Part shown: positions 1 through 10,080 of the stretch, in pieces
Position numbering within the stretch: position 1 is the first letter of the stretch
How the letters are laid out: each line of letters starts with the position of its first letter
Assembly (NCBI GenBank): GCA_009599575.1
Contig: VWND01000095.1
Span: 310,001 to 374,000 of the forward strand
DNA length: 64,000 nt
Reading direction: 5' to 3'
Source: Blumeriella jaapii
Lineage: Eukaryota > Ascomycota > Leotiomycetes > Helotiales > Drepanopezizaceae
Notes under the pieces: model-generated
The model's database searches: none
Seen by the model: the letters and a program-made list of their open reading frames with translations, nothing else
What the model was told of the DNA's origin: nothing
Made by a program: the position numbers and the translations under genes

Positions 1-78
1 AGGCTCGTTTCTTATATTATATGAACTCGGCGACCAGTTGACTGATCTCCCAGCCCTCCGACTGATTAAATCGTCATA
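1..78 (+). repeat. 3' part of the 5' LTR of Ty3-a copy A
   Basis: It matches the last 78 bp of the LTR at 5121-5387, from the AGGCTCGTTT segment to the terminal CGTCATA, which corresponds to CGTCACA in undamaged copies. The LTR start lies left of the window. Confidence 0.85.
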
Positions 79-800
79 TAAACCGTTCCGATTTTATTTT
101 TTTTCCGAAGAATTAATAAAAAAAGTCGCCGATTTCCTGGCCGATTTTTCAAACGTTTAAAAGGCCGAAAACGAATTTAAAATGCTTGCAATAAATACGC
201 ACGACGATTTTTAACGATTTTATTTGCGATTTTCCATTTTCGCAGCGAACGCTTAAATACGAATTAATAAACAGCTTCGGAACGCTTTCCGCGATAAAAT
301 ACCAAAGCGTTTACGAAAAAAGCTGCATTTGAAATAAGCGCGTACAACGATTTTTAAAAATTAGCTTACCGCCGTCCGTTAAAAAAAACAAAATTAATTG
401 GCTAAACGAATTTTATACGCGAATCGTTTTTTAACCAAGTTTATTATTTATTAAAATGATAGGTTTTTAATCAAAGCGTACTACGAATCAAATCGTACGT
501 ACGAAAATCGTTTAAATATTCCACAAGCTTTCTTTTAGCCTTTTGTTTTTCTTTTTTCTTCACGCCAAAACGCTCTTTTTAACGTTTTTCTTTTTCGATC
601 GGATTAACGATAACGCTCGTTTTTTATTTTATATTAAAAAATTTAAAAAAGCTAATTTGCACGACTTTTTACGGGCCGACCTTCGGTTCCATCCAAAAGC
701 TTTTCTAAGCTGATAAATATAAACGAAATCGAACCGGCCGAAAATTCGCTTTTTAATAATAATAATAAAAACGAACCCTTTTCCAAACGACTTTTAAAAC
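79..800 (+). pseudogene. gag: Ty3-a gag, C-terminal half (copy A)
   Basis: Remnant of the capsid (gag) protein that would package element RNA. The frame around 190-330 reads THDDF-stop-RFYLRF, then FAANA, and is interrupted by TAA/TAG at Gln or Trp positions. The N-terminal half is missing: position 79 aligns with about 59166 in copy B, directly after the LTR. No CCHC zinc knuckle is visible, in line with copies B, C and D. Confidence 0.7.
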
Positions 801-885
801 GCATACGAAAAAATCGAAAGCTTTTCCGCTAATCGAGAAAACGCTCAGGCCTAAGCAAAGCCTTTTTTTTAAGCGTATTATACGA

Positions 886-1053
886 TATGCGTTATTTTAA
901 TATTCGAAAGCTTTTTAATAGCGATTTATTAACAATTTCCGTTATACTTATTAAAAATGGCTTTTCGTACAAAATAAAAGCGCTCGCCGACTTTGAAACG
1001 AACGGTTATACGTTAATCGATTCGGCGCTGATTAAATTTTTTTTTTTTTTTTA
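886..1053 (+). pseudogene. pro: Ty3-a aspartic protease remnant (copy A)
   Basis: Short frame reading MRYFNIRKLF, then LADFETNGYTLID. By position the segment corresponds to the retroviral-type aspartic protease, whose active site is D-S/T-G-A. The Ser and Gly positions are altered here (DFET), which fits C-to-T and G-to-A changes. A T-run follows at about 1039-1050. The 33-bp palindromic motif of this family lies between protease and RT at 1455-1487. Confidence 0.65.
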
Positions 1054-1454
1054 AACTTTTGATTTAATTTTTCCCGGCTTTTTTTTTTATAAAAAAGTAT
1101 AATAAAACTCGTAGCCATTTAATTATATATCTTACGTTTTTTAATTTTATTATTAACAATCGAATACAATCGTTTATTTCTTTTTTAATTATTAACTTCG
1201 GAAATTATAATATAATTCTAAAAAAAGCTTGGTTGGCCGAATACCAAGTTTTACTAAATTATAATAAACGCAAGTTTTATTGGCCGAAGTTTTATTTCCC
1301 TACAGCTTTTTACGCTTATTATATTAAAATCTTTTATTTGCATTTTCGAAAAATTTAATCTCGTTATTAAAACGACGCTGTAAAACGTAACAAAAATCTT
1401 AACTAATTGTGGCAGATTTACGACGTTATGCGAAGCGCGAAAAAGTCGAATTTC

Positions 1455-1487
1455 ATTCGCGGTGCTAATTTCGATAGCGACGCTAAT
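1455..1487 (+). repeat. 33-bp near-palindromic motif, copy in Ty3-a A
   Basis: Begins ATTCGCGGTGC and ends GACGCTAAT, so the ends are an imperfect inverted repeat (ATTCGCG with CGCTAAT). It has the same length and position as in copies B, C and D, between protease and RT. Related 33-mers occur in Ty3-c. Confidence 0.7.
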
Positions 1488-1803
1488 AAAATAATACAAA
1501 AAATCATACTATCACTTTTCCAAGCTAACGATTTCTTTTTTATTATTTCTTTTTTTTCTTTTTTCTTTTCGTTAAAACAGCTTTTTCGTTTTACGAAAAA
1601 CAATTATATTAAAAACCGAAAAAAAGCTTTCGCCGCGATGGCCTTTCAGCTTAATATAATCGATAATTTAAACAAGCTATTTTTTTGAACCTTTTAAACG
1701 ATTAATTCGAAAACGAATCTTTTAACCTACTGCTTATTTAATTTCCATCTGCCAGATTATTACATACGCTTTTAAGCTAATTTTTTAAAAAAAAACAATT
1801 AAA

Positions 1804-2760
1804 ATGTTTTTAACTTTTTTATACGAAATCGACAAAATATTAAATAATCTTACGTATAATATTTTTTTTAAAATCCAATTTCATAATTTTTTCAAACGTT
1901 TTAAAACCAACGAAATATCGATTTCGACCTTTTTAACCAGTTTAGCAGAGCTAATTTCGAATAAACCTTTTTTCGAATCTTTTTCTTCGGAATATAAAAA
2001 CTTCGAATACGTGTTTTCTAAAGCCGCTAATAACGAGCTAGTTTCTTACCGGCCTTACGATCATAAAATCGAGCTTATTATAAATAAGAAAAAGCTGAAA
2101 TATACTTTTTTATATAAAATATCGATTCTAAAGCTCGAAATTGTTAAAACTTATTTGCAAAATAATTTTAATAAAAACTTTATCGAATTTTTCATCGTTT
2201 TTTTCGCTGCTCTAATGTTTTTCGCTAAAAAACCCGACGGTTTATTACGTTTTTGTATCGATTATCGAACTTTTAATAACGTTATTTGTAAAAATCGCTA
2301 TTTTTTTTTTTTTATCGATAAAACTTTTATTCGTTTTTCGAAAGCACGAATTTTTACAAAGCTCGATATTCGTTAAGTCTTTTATAAAATTCGAATGGAT
2401 TCCGTTAATAAAAAACTAACGACGTTTCGTACGCGTTACGGCGTTTATAAATGCAAAATGCTACTTTTTGGCTTTATTAATAAATTCGCAATTTATCAAC
2501 GTTATATAAACGACGTCGATTATTTAAACGATTTTTATATTGCATATTTAAATAATATTTTTATTTATTCGTCCGACCTTTTGAAATACGTTATATATAT
2601 TCGTAAAATGTTTTAAAAGCTCGCTAACGCTGAATTACAAACCGATATTCGGAAATTTGAATTTAACGTTATTCGGACCCGTTATTTAAGCTTTATTATT
2701 TTTATTAAAAACTTAAAAATAAATTTAGAAAAAGTTTCCGTAATCGCCTACTAAAAGCTT
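1804..2760 (+). pseudogene. pol: Ty3-a reverse transcriptase (copy A)
   Basis: RNA-dependent DNA polymerase domain. Recognisable blocks in order are EYKNFEYVFSKAA, FFAKKPDGLLRFCIDYR, FTKLDIR, FRTRYGVYKCKMLLFG and AYLNNIFIYSS, then the RTRYLSFI-type thumb block. The polymerase signature Y-x-D-D reads YLNN at 2545-2556: both catalytic Asp are Asn, each a G-to-A change. The frame is open from 1804 to 2376, then has an in-frame TAA just after FTKLDIR, a six-base loss before the DYLNDF block, and further stops. Confident as RT; non-functional. Confidence 0.9.
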
Positions 2761-3360
2761 TTTATTATTATAAAAAATATACAAAGCTTTTTTGGTTTTT
2801 GTAACTTTTACCGACGTTTTATTCGAAACTACGGTATAATTGCAAAGTTTTTAATTTATTTAATCAAGGCTAACGTTTTTTTTAATTTTATTTTTAAATA
2901 TCAAAAGAATTTCGACCTTTTTATATTAGCTTTTATTATTGCACCAATTTTATAATATTACAGGCAAAACCTTTTTTGCATATTAAAAACTAACGCTTTC
3001 GACGGCGTAATAGCTTTTATGCTTTCGCAATTCCATAGCGACGATTGGCTTTCAATCGCTTATTTCAGCAAAACTATAGCTTTCGCAAAGCTAAACTACG
3101 TCGTATACGATAAAAAAATGCTCGTAATCGTGAAATTTCTAAGCAATTTTCGTGCTAAATTAGCTAATTTATTTTATTAAATCAAAATAATTACTAATTA
3201 TAAAATCTTAAAATATTTTATAACTTTCAAACTTTTAAACGTTCGATAAGCACGCTAAGCCGAGCTTCTCGCCGATTACAACTTTTTTATTACGTACAAA
3301 CCAAATAAACACAATTTTTTAGCTAACGTACTAATATATCGTATAAGCGAACTCGACCGT
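2761..3360 (+). pseudogene. pol: Ty3-a RNase H (copy A)
   Basis: Connection and RNase H segment that would remove RNA from the RNA:DNA hybrid. Visible blocks are FFGFCNFYRRF-like at 2790-2825, FDGVIAFMLSQFH (2998 on) and AYFSKTIAFAKLNYVVYDK, ending in ELLADYNFFITYKPNKHN near 3260-3310. The order matches Ty3 RNase H. There are several stop codons, so it is non-functional. Confidence 0.8.
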
Positions 3361-5110
3361 TAAAACTTTTTTAAACGTATTCAGCGCTTGCAAATCCTTT
3401 TCCGAGCAAATTAAATCGATCACCGCCTTTTAATTAAAAAACTTCGATTTTCCACGGCCTTCGAAACAGCTGTTTTTATCGTTGAAATAGCTGATTTTTT
3501 TTTCGCATTTCGTATCGTTAATTAAATTTTTTACGTTAATCGCATAGCTAATAGCTTAATAGCTTTTCGAAAAAAAGCTGTACGAAACGCTACGAAAAAA
3601 AACGACGCTAATAATACTCCGTTTCCGTATATATTTAAACGCGATCTGCTGTTATATTACGGTCGCTTAATAATATTAAACGTCGATTATTTTCGTTTGG
3701 CTTTTGTACGAAAAATATACGACCAGATTTCTACCGCTTATTTTAACGTTTGTAAAATTACGCAATTGCTTTCGGACTAATATTATTAGCGAAGTATAAC
3801 AGTATTCGTAAAACAATATTATCGCAATTGCTACGCTTATCGAAAGAGTTTTGTTTTAAAAAATAAACGCTCCGGCTTTTTTCAGTTTTTTTCTGTTTTT
3901 AACCATTTTTGAAAATACGTTATAATAAACTTTTGCAATTTTAATAAAAACAAATACGATTACGATAACGTATTTGTAATAATAAATCGCTTTTCCAAGC
4001 AAGCTATTTCGATTTTTTGTTATAAAAATATCGACGCTCGAAGTTTCGTTAAATTATATATATTTTACGTATACAAATATTTTAGCCTTTTAAAAAGTAT
4101 TATTAGCAATCGTAGCTTTTAATATTAATTTATTTTCTGGTTTGAATTAAATAAAATATTCGGTACGCAATTGAAGCTTTCGATAGCCGTTTATTTTAAA
4201 ACCGATAATCAAACCGAAATTTACAACCAATATCTGTAAAAACGCTTTCGATTTTTCGTAAATTTTTATTAAAACGATTAAAACGAATTTTTTCTAATAA
4301 TAAATTTCGTCCAAATAATTTTTTTTTACGAAAGTCTAAATGGCTTTTTACTTTTTGAAATTGTATACGATTATACTTTTTATATTAATTGGAATTGAAA
4401 GCTCGATATTTTCTTTTTTTTTAATTTTTTATATAAGTTAAACGCAAACGAAGCTCGTGCGTACGCTCGCCGCTACTACGACGTTTGAAACTTCGCCAAA
4501 TCGCATTTTTAATAAACTTACGATAAAATAAAAAAAATACGAATAAATTTCGCCGCGCGATCGATTTTAACGTTAGCGATTACGTTTGGCTCGATATGCG
4601 TTTATTTCCGACTTTCCGGCCCTTTCGCAAATTCGATAATCTTATAAACGGCCTTTTTAAAATTATAACCAAAATTTTCGATAACGCTTTTAAGCTAAAC
4701 CTTTTTAGTATTATAAACGTATATTTAGTTTTTTACGCTAATCGATTGCGTAAAATAATTAACGACGCGCTTCCGAATCAGGTTAATTTAGCTTTTGAAT
4801 TTATTAATATAATTAATAAGCTTAAATACGAAATCGAAAAATTAATCGCTTATCGAATGCAGCGGAAAACTTTTTAGTATAAAGTTTTTTAGATAAGCTT
4901 AAATAAAAATTTTACGTGGTATTCCGCGTCTGATTTTATATACGCTTTTTTGAAAATGCGCGATTTTTATTTAACGTATAAAAAGTTCTCCGGTCCTTCT
5001 GCAAAACTTGTAAACTGGCTGAAAGCGTATTCCGAAAATTTAAATTCGTACGATTATTTAAATAGCGACGTACCAATAAATAAAAGCTCGAAAGCGCGCT
5101 TTTTTCGGAC
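3361..5110 (+). pseudogene. pol: Ty3-a integrase with C-terminal chromodomain-like tail (copy A)
   Basis: Integrase would join element cDNA to the target. The N-terminal zinc-finger region survives as YDQISTAYFNVCK and YRNCYAYRKS, with His-to-Tyr and Cys-to-Tyr changes. The core contains VFVIINRFSKQA and KTDNQTEIYNQYL, whose Glu is the last residue of the D,D-35-E triad. The C-terminal part, open from about 4596, reads LINGLFKIITKIFDNAFKL then KLKYEIEKLIAYR, followed by a segment ending near KARFFRTEG. That resembles the chromodomain module that directs some Ty3 integrases to heterochromatin. Confidence 0.85.
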
Positions 5111-5120
5111 GGAGGGGTAG
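5111..5120 (+). other. Polypurine tract of Ty3-a copy A
   Basis: GGAGGGGTAG sits directly against the 3' LTR, the expected place for the plus-strand primer. Copies C and D have the complementary pyrimidine run at 15424-15436 and 29432-29446. Confidence 0.8.
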
Positions 5121-5387
5121 TATAACGATTTATTCTGTTGCCACCTTTCGTATCATTCTAGCAACTACGTGTAGCTGCAAGCTTTCTGGTCTTTTAATAA
5201 GTCTTTCTATTAACTGTGAAAACTATTTATATATATAAAGCTTTTTTTTTTTAGCAACCTTTGCCCTCCGCAGTTATTAATTTTAAATAAATATTTTTGT
5301 TACAGAACCAAAGGCTCGTTTCATACCATATGAACACGGCGACCAGTTGACTGATCTTCCAGCCCTCCGACTGATTAGATCGTTATA
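5121..5387 (+). repeat. 3' LTR of Ty3-a copy A (267 bp)
   Basis: Starts TATAACGATT (TGTGACGATT in copy B) and ends GATCGTTATA, matching the inverted LTR termini TGTGACGAT/ATCGTCACA of the family. This is the short LTR form with one 28-bp 'ccagcaactacg' unit. A TATATATAAA-like TATA element lies near 5231. Confidence 0.9.
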
Positions 5388-6534
5388 ATAACGTACGTTA
5401 CGCTTTCGAAATAACGTGCGGTTTTTTCCGCTTTTAATCGTGAATTATAACTGTTTTTTCCGCTTTCGGTCGTAAATTATAGCTGTTTTGCTATTTTGTT
5501 TTTTTTGTTTTCGGTAGCGTTCGTATTTTCGTTTAAAAAAGTTTTTTTTTTAAAATGGCCGCTATTTTCCTGCTTAACTTTTTTTTTTTTTTTTTTTTTT
5601 TTTATTTTTTCGTTAGTTTTTTTTATTTTAATTAATTATTTTTCGCCGCGTTCGCCGCGAATTTTTAAAATGCTTTTGATTTTTATTTATTTTCGGTATA
5701 TACGCCTGATTTTACGCGAAAGTATTATAACGGCTTTTTTGCTTTTTTGCGTTTTCGAGCTTTTTAGCGTAAAATGCAACCGCTGCAAAGTTTCGTATAT
5801 TTAATGTTTTTTTATAAGTTTTTTAAACTTTTATTCGGATTCGTTTTTAATTAGCTATAAGTTTCTGCCGCACGCGCTATCGAAGCGTAAATTTTTTTTT
5901 CGGGTCTTAACGATTTTATAAATCGTTTCGATGCTGCTACCGCCGCTGCCGCTTTTTTTTTTGCTGCCGAAGCCAAAGCTTTTGCTAAAACTTTTATCGA
6001 TTTTATTATTTACAACGTTTATATAAATCGTTTAAAAGAAAATAACGCTTCGATTTTTATAATAATCGAAAATCGTGCGAATCGCGCCGCGATTCGAGCT
6101 GCCGCTGCTATTGCTGCGCCCGCTTTTGCCGGTTTAGCGGCTGCTGCTGTTTTAAAAGCTTTGGCTGCGCCGGCCCTTTTATTTAACGACGTTAATATAA
6201 AACGTATTTTCCGACGTTTCGAAAACGTCGCTCGAATTTATTTTAATTAATTAAATCAAATTTTAAATTTTTACGAAAATATCGTAATTGCAATTTAAAA
6301 TTCGATTACGGCTATTATAAAAGCTTTAATTAAAATAAATCGAATATTTTGCGAATTCGTTTAATATTAATTTTTTTTAATTTGCCGCTGCTTTTAAATC
6401 TGAAAAAAATAGCGATAAAAATAAAAAAAGAAATAATAATAATAATACGGATAACAAATCGTTTTTAGCGGCGGTTTTAAGGTTTTTTAAGTATTTTTTT
6501 TTTTTTTTTTTTTTTTTTACGACGCGCATTCGTT
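5388..6534. other. Unassigned RIP-mutated stretch between copy A and Ty3-d
   Basis: It contains a near-duplicated segment of about 33 bp (about 5424-5490, each copy ending in AATTATA-A/G-CTGTTTT), long T-runs (5579-5603 and about 6491-6518) and an Ala-rich reading frame treated separately. I see no RT or integrase blocks and no LTR start resembling the 37871 terminus of Ty3-d. It may be the 3' end of Ty3-d beyond the chromodomain, a piece of Ty3-e upstream of the Ty3-d insertion, or another element. Confidence 0.5.
5870..6245 (+). pseudogene. Ala-rich open frame, possible gag remnant, not identified
   Basis: Plus-strand frame of about 125 codons with Ala-rich blocks (FAAEAKAFAK, AIRAAAAIAAPAFAGLAA) and then FNDVNIKRIFRRFENVA before TAA. 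The composition and the charged stretch FRRFENVARIYFN would suit a retrotransposon gag. The reverse strand is also Ala-rich here, because GCN and NGC triplets overlap, so the coding strand is uncertain. No zinc knuckle is seen. If sense, its orientation matches Ty3-e, whose gag is otherwise missing. Confidence 0.3.
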
Positions 6535-8330
6535 ACTGTTCCGTTGCTATTATTTGTCGTATTTTTCAAGTATTTTTTTACAATCTTTTTTGCGTTTGTA
6601 AAATGGTTTTTTGGCTTTTACGAATTTTCGCTTAATAAATAGCTTTTTGATCGTATTAACTAATATCGGCCCTTTTATGTATTTTTGTAAGTTTGTATTA
6701 ATTTAATTTCGTATTTTTCGGGTTTTTAAAATTTTATTATATTATTTTTCGGCTCGGTGTCGTTTCGATTCTGCTAAGGTTTTAATAGAAAAACGTGAAA
6801 AATATCGTAAATACGATATTAAAGAAAAAGTTCGAATTAATAAATTTAGCCGTGCTCGTATATAATTCGTTTGATTTTAAAAAGCTTTAAATATTTATTT
6901 GAAAGCTTTCGAAAAAGTCGTAGCTATCGAAGGTTTTTAATCGATAATAATATTTTGTCGCTTATTTAAAATTTATTTTTTTATATTTAACGTCGTAAAA
7001 CCTTTTGTGATTCGCGTTGGGTTTTTTTAGCTTTTTATTAAATACTTTTTTTTTTTTTTGCAATATTTTAATTCGTTTTTCCGCTGACGGTATTTTTTTT
7101 TCTACGACGTCGCTTTCGACGTTGCTGCCAAGTTTTGAATAAAAGCCGTAAATATACGAAAAAAAATAAAATCCGTAAAAGCGTATATCGAATTGTTATA
7201 CGTAAATTCGGCTAAAACAAACTTCGTAGCTTAATCGTTTTATCGATAATCGCAATACGTACGAAAATAGAATTTTAAAACTTAATTTTAACGTTCCGTT
7301 TGGCTATCGGTTTAAAAATGAAAAACGATATTTAATCGACGTCGTATTTATAAATAAAATATTACTAAAAACCAGAATTTATTAGTAAAAACTGATTTTT
7401 TGTTTATAATAATTTTTTTAAAACAGCCAAAATCTTTATAAATATATTATATAAATATTTCAGCCAAATTTAAAACTAAAATCGTTTTTTATATTAATAT
7501 ATATTTTAACAGTTTCGTATATCGGTTTATTATAACGAATATCGAATCGTAAACACGATTTCGTTTTTTGCTAAAAAGTAAATCCGTAATAAAATTTATA
7601 ATTTTTTTTTAAAGTTTCGTAAAAGTCGAAAAAAAAGCTAATTCGTTATAAAATCGATGCTTTTTAAATTTGTTTTTCTAGTATTTTTTATACGTATTAA
7701 CGTAACGCTTTACGTCGCTTCGTAAACCAGGCTAAAAATACTTTTTTTCGACCAGTTTTAGCGTTCGCCGAAAGCTTTAGTAGCCGGCGGTCGGATCGTC
7801 GTAATTAATTTTTAATATTTCGCTTTTAATAACGCTTTTATTCGAAATATTCGCACGTTTTTTATAACGTAATAGTTTATTTTAATTTATACGCCAATGT
7901 TTTTCGGATTCGGCTCGATTGTTTTGCGAAGCCGACTCGTACGTTTTTTATAATACAAAAAAATCAGATTTTTGCAATTTAAAAATAATTTTATAAATCG
8001 GTTTTGCTAATTCGTTATTAGCCGTTTCGGATTATAATAATATAGCGGCTACGCTTCGTAATATATATTATTTGCAATTAATAATATTAGCAAAAAACAA
8101 TCCGGCGAAAAAGCTTTTTATTTGACTTTTTTCCGTTTGCTTTTTACTTTTTGATTTTATTAACAAAAGCTTCGAATATTTATCGGCGCGAAATAATTTA
8201 TATTCCGATTTTAAACGTATTTTTATTGCGAAAAACATTTTAGAATTTTTTAAATAAATTAGTTTTAGCTTACGATATAGCGTAAATAACTGTTCGTTAT
8301 TTTTTTTTTAATTTTTTTTTAAATTTGGCC
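6535..8330 (-). pseudogene. pol: Ty3-d integrase with chromodomain
   Basis: Reading leftward, the N-terminal zinc-binding region is YDDPTAGY-QSFRRTLKLVEK then VNTYKKYQKNKFKKHR. All four HHCC ligands read Tyr (7801-7803, 7780-7782, 7690-7692, 7681-7683). The catalytic core follows with INFITDL, RVYDSIFVIINRYTK, KSVFTNKFW and TDSQTERLN (near 7300), whose Glu is the catalytic one. Next comes a KNLRQLRLFRKLSNKYL / IFHVFLLKP block, which in chromoviruses precedes the chromodomain. The chromodomain itself is seen as KGRY-LIRSKSYLLSENS and KPKNHFTNAKKIVKKYL at about 6560-6690. Several Trp/Gln stops. Confidence 0.88.
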
Positions 8331-8524
8331 GGCGGAAAAAACCATTCGCCGGATTAAAAACTTTTGTTTTATATTCGATTGTAAAATCGTATTTAATTAA
8401 TTCGTCGGCCCATTTCGCTTAGCGTTCGTTTAAACGTTTTTTCGTAAAAAAGTATTTCAGATTATAATAATTTATACGTATAATAATAACGTTAAAAGCG
8501 CCACGTAAATATTGGTTTTATTAT
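8331..8524 (-). pseudogene. pol: Ty3-d RNase H, downstream part
   Basis: Reads QYLRGAFNVIIIRINYYNLK then YFFTKKRLNER, ADELIKYDFTIEYK and NPANGFFRRPN. These are the RNase H end and the 'NPADALSR'-type tether of Ty3 elements. It continues the frame that stops at 27704 (AIIYAFK) on the other side of Ty3-c, proving the split. Confidence 0.88.
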
Positions 8525-8791
8525 TGTAAAAGTAGGTAGAAAAACCAGACTGATACGGCCATATATCGGTGAGTAAAATAGTCTAAGGATTCCCTAGAAA
8601 AAGCTGAAAAAAGGAAAAAAAGAATAAGTAAAGGTATAAATTGGACTGCGTGCTTATAGTATTATTTAAAAAAGTGCTTTGCTTTTATATCTGTTAAAAG
8701 TAATTAATAGCAAAAGATTTCGGAAGGGTTTATGCCTCGACCATAGCTAAAACTATTAATTTTTATTAATACAAAGTATTACCGTTTTATA
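8525..8791 (-). repeat. 3' LTR of Ty3-c (267 bp)
   Basis: Same length as 27437-27703 and alignable end to end, e.g. shared blocks 'ctgatacggc' and 'cctcgaccatagc'. On the plus strand it starts TGTAAAAG and ends CGTTTTATA. The left flank TTAT matches the right flank of the partner LTR. Confidence 0.9.
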
Positions 8792-9771
8792 TTTTATTTT
8801 AAATAATATACGTAGTCGTTTTTAACTACGACCAAAAAAAAACATAATTTTAATAAATATAATTTAGTTTATTTTATATAATTTAAAAACTAATTAATTA
8901 AAAACCGAATTTTTTAACCTTATACTTTTTCGGTTTTTTAACCCGTTTTTGGCTTTTTTGCTATTAGCTTCTGCGGAAAGATAGCGTTTCGCTTATCGTT
9001 TAAATCATTTTGTTTATTTTGTTTTTTTGAAAAATAGCTCGATAAAATATTAGTCGAAGTATCGTTTAGATTTACGAACGTTTTAATAGCTTTTTCGTCG
9101 ATAATATTATTAAATATCGCCGCGATAAATGTTTTTTACGATTTTTCTGCGTAAATAATAAATTTCAGCTTTTAAACGTAATTTTACGTTTTGCAAAAAG
9201 CGTTAAAAAGTTTTGTATTAAAATCGTAAAAATAATCGATTAATTCGTCGTAATTAAAATCGATTAACGCTTTTGCTTCGCGTAAAACTAATAAGTCGGA
9301 TTACGGTTGTTTACCGACGAATATTTCGAAAAAAGCTTCGAAGCTTGTAAAAAAAACTATTCTACGGAATAATTCGAAAATAATCGTTTGCAATCGAAAT
9401 CACCGAAGATATTATAATTGCTTTCGTCGCAAAACAAATAGTATCAGATTGTTTATCGAAGCGTCGTTTTCGAAGTAATTTTTATATTTTTGCGCCGTGT
9501 AATTATTCGAATAAATTAGTATCGCGCCGTCGGTTTTTTAAGTTTTGAATTTAACGAAAACCTTTTGCTTAATCGAAAAGCTGACAAAAGTTATTTTATT
9601 TTTTATTTCGTAGCTTTCGGTTTCGTAATCCGATAAAATAATTAAAGCTATTATTTTAAACGCGTTAAAATACGAAAAAACTGGGCTTTTTTAAATAATT
9701 TTAGTTAGCTTAGCGTTATAATATAATTGCAAATAAGCTTCGATTATTTCCGAGTTGTATACGAATGCAAG
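8792..9771 (-). pseudogene. Unknown reading frame in Ty3-c 3' region, distal part
   Basis: Not recognised. Leftward from the TRIM the frame reads AFVYNSEIIEAYLQLYYNAK, DYETESYEIKNKITFVSFSI and TDGAILIYSNNYTAQKYKNY. After a frame change it reads LREAKALIDFNYDELIDYFY and NNIIDEKAIKTFVNLND, ending near 8900. Stops are few and are TAA or TAG, as if a real protein had been RIP-mutated. No RT, RNase H, integrase or zinc-finger pattern is seen. It is separated from the next segment only by the TRIM, so both were probably one region. It could be a third ORF of Ty3-c or part of another inserted element. Confidence 0.45.
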
Positions 9772-10039
9772 TGTGACGGGGGAACGATAATAAACCAGGG
9801 AGCAGAAAGTGCATTCATTTGATGAACTGAATCTTAAGGATCTGTAAGGATACGAAAGGTCGGTCTGGTTATATACCCGGAATTTATCTAGGTCGTGGTT
9901 ATTTCGAAAGGTCGGTAAGGTTCGGAAGTTCGGTAAAGCTTCGGCCTTCGGCCCTCAGCTCCTGCCTTCAGCCCCTCGGCCCTCGGCCCTCAGCCCCCTC
10001 GGCCTATTGGCCGAGAACCGTGAATCGTGCCCTTTGATA
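9772..10039 (-). repeat. TRIM 3' LTR (268 bp)
   Basis: Near-identical to 10725-10992. The few differences I see (e.g. ATAAACC/ATGAACC, GGTTATTTCG/GGTTACTTCG, TGATA/TGACA) are C/T or G/A transitions. It contains a pyrimidine-rich stretch of repeated CCCTCGG units. Confidence 0.9.
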
Positions 10040-10056
10040 CTTTTCCCTCTTTTCGT
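10040..10056 (-). other. Polypurine tract of the TRIM
   Basis: The plus strand reads CTTTTCCCTCTTTTCG next to the LTR. The complement AAAAGAGGGAAAAG is a good plus-strand primer tract. Confidence 0.65.
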
Positions 10057-10080
10057 TAAAGCTCCGGTCGGTTTGATTTA

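Larger units (their letters stand above)
1..5387 (+). mobile_element. Ty3-a copy A, 5'-truncated Ty3/gypsy retrotransposon
   Basis: An LTR retrotransposon in plus orientation whose 5' LTR begins outside the window. The order gag, protease, RT, RNase H, integrase, C-terminal chromodomain-like tail, polypurine tract and LTR is typical of Ty3/gypsy. It aligns along its length with copies B, C and D in this window. The interior is RIP-mutated, with many TAA/TAG codons where the other copies imply Gln or Trp. Relative to copy B it lacks about 0.84 kb between the 5' LTR and mid-gag, so it also carries a deletion. The right flank is ataac; the matching left flank is not visible, so the target duplication cannot be checked. 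Confidence 0.9.
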
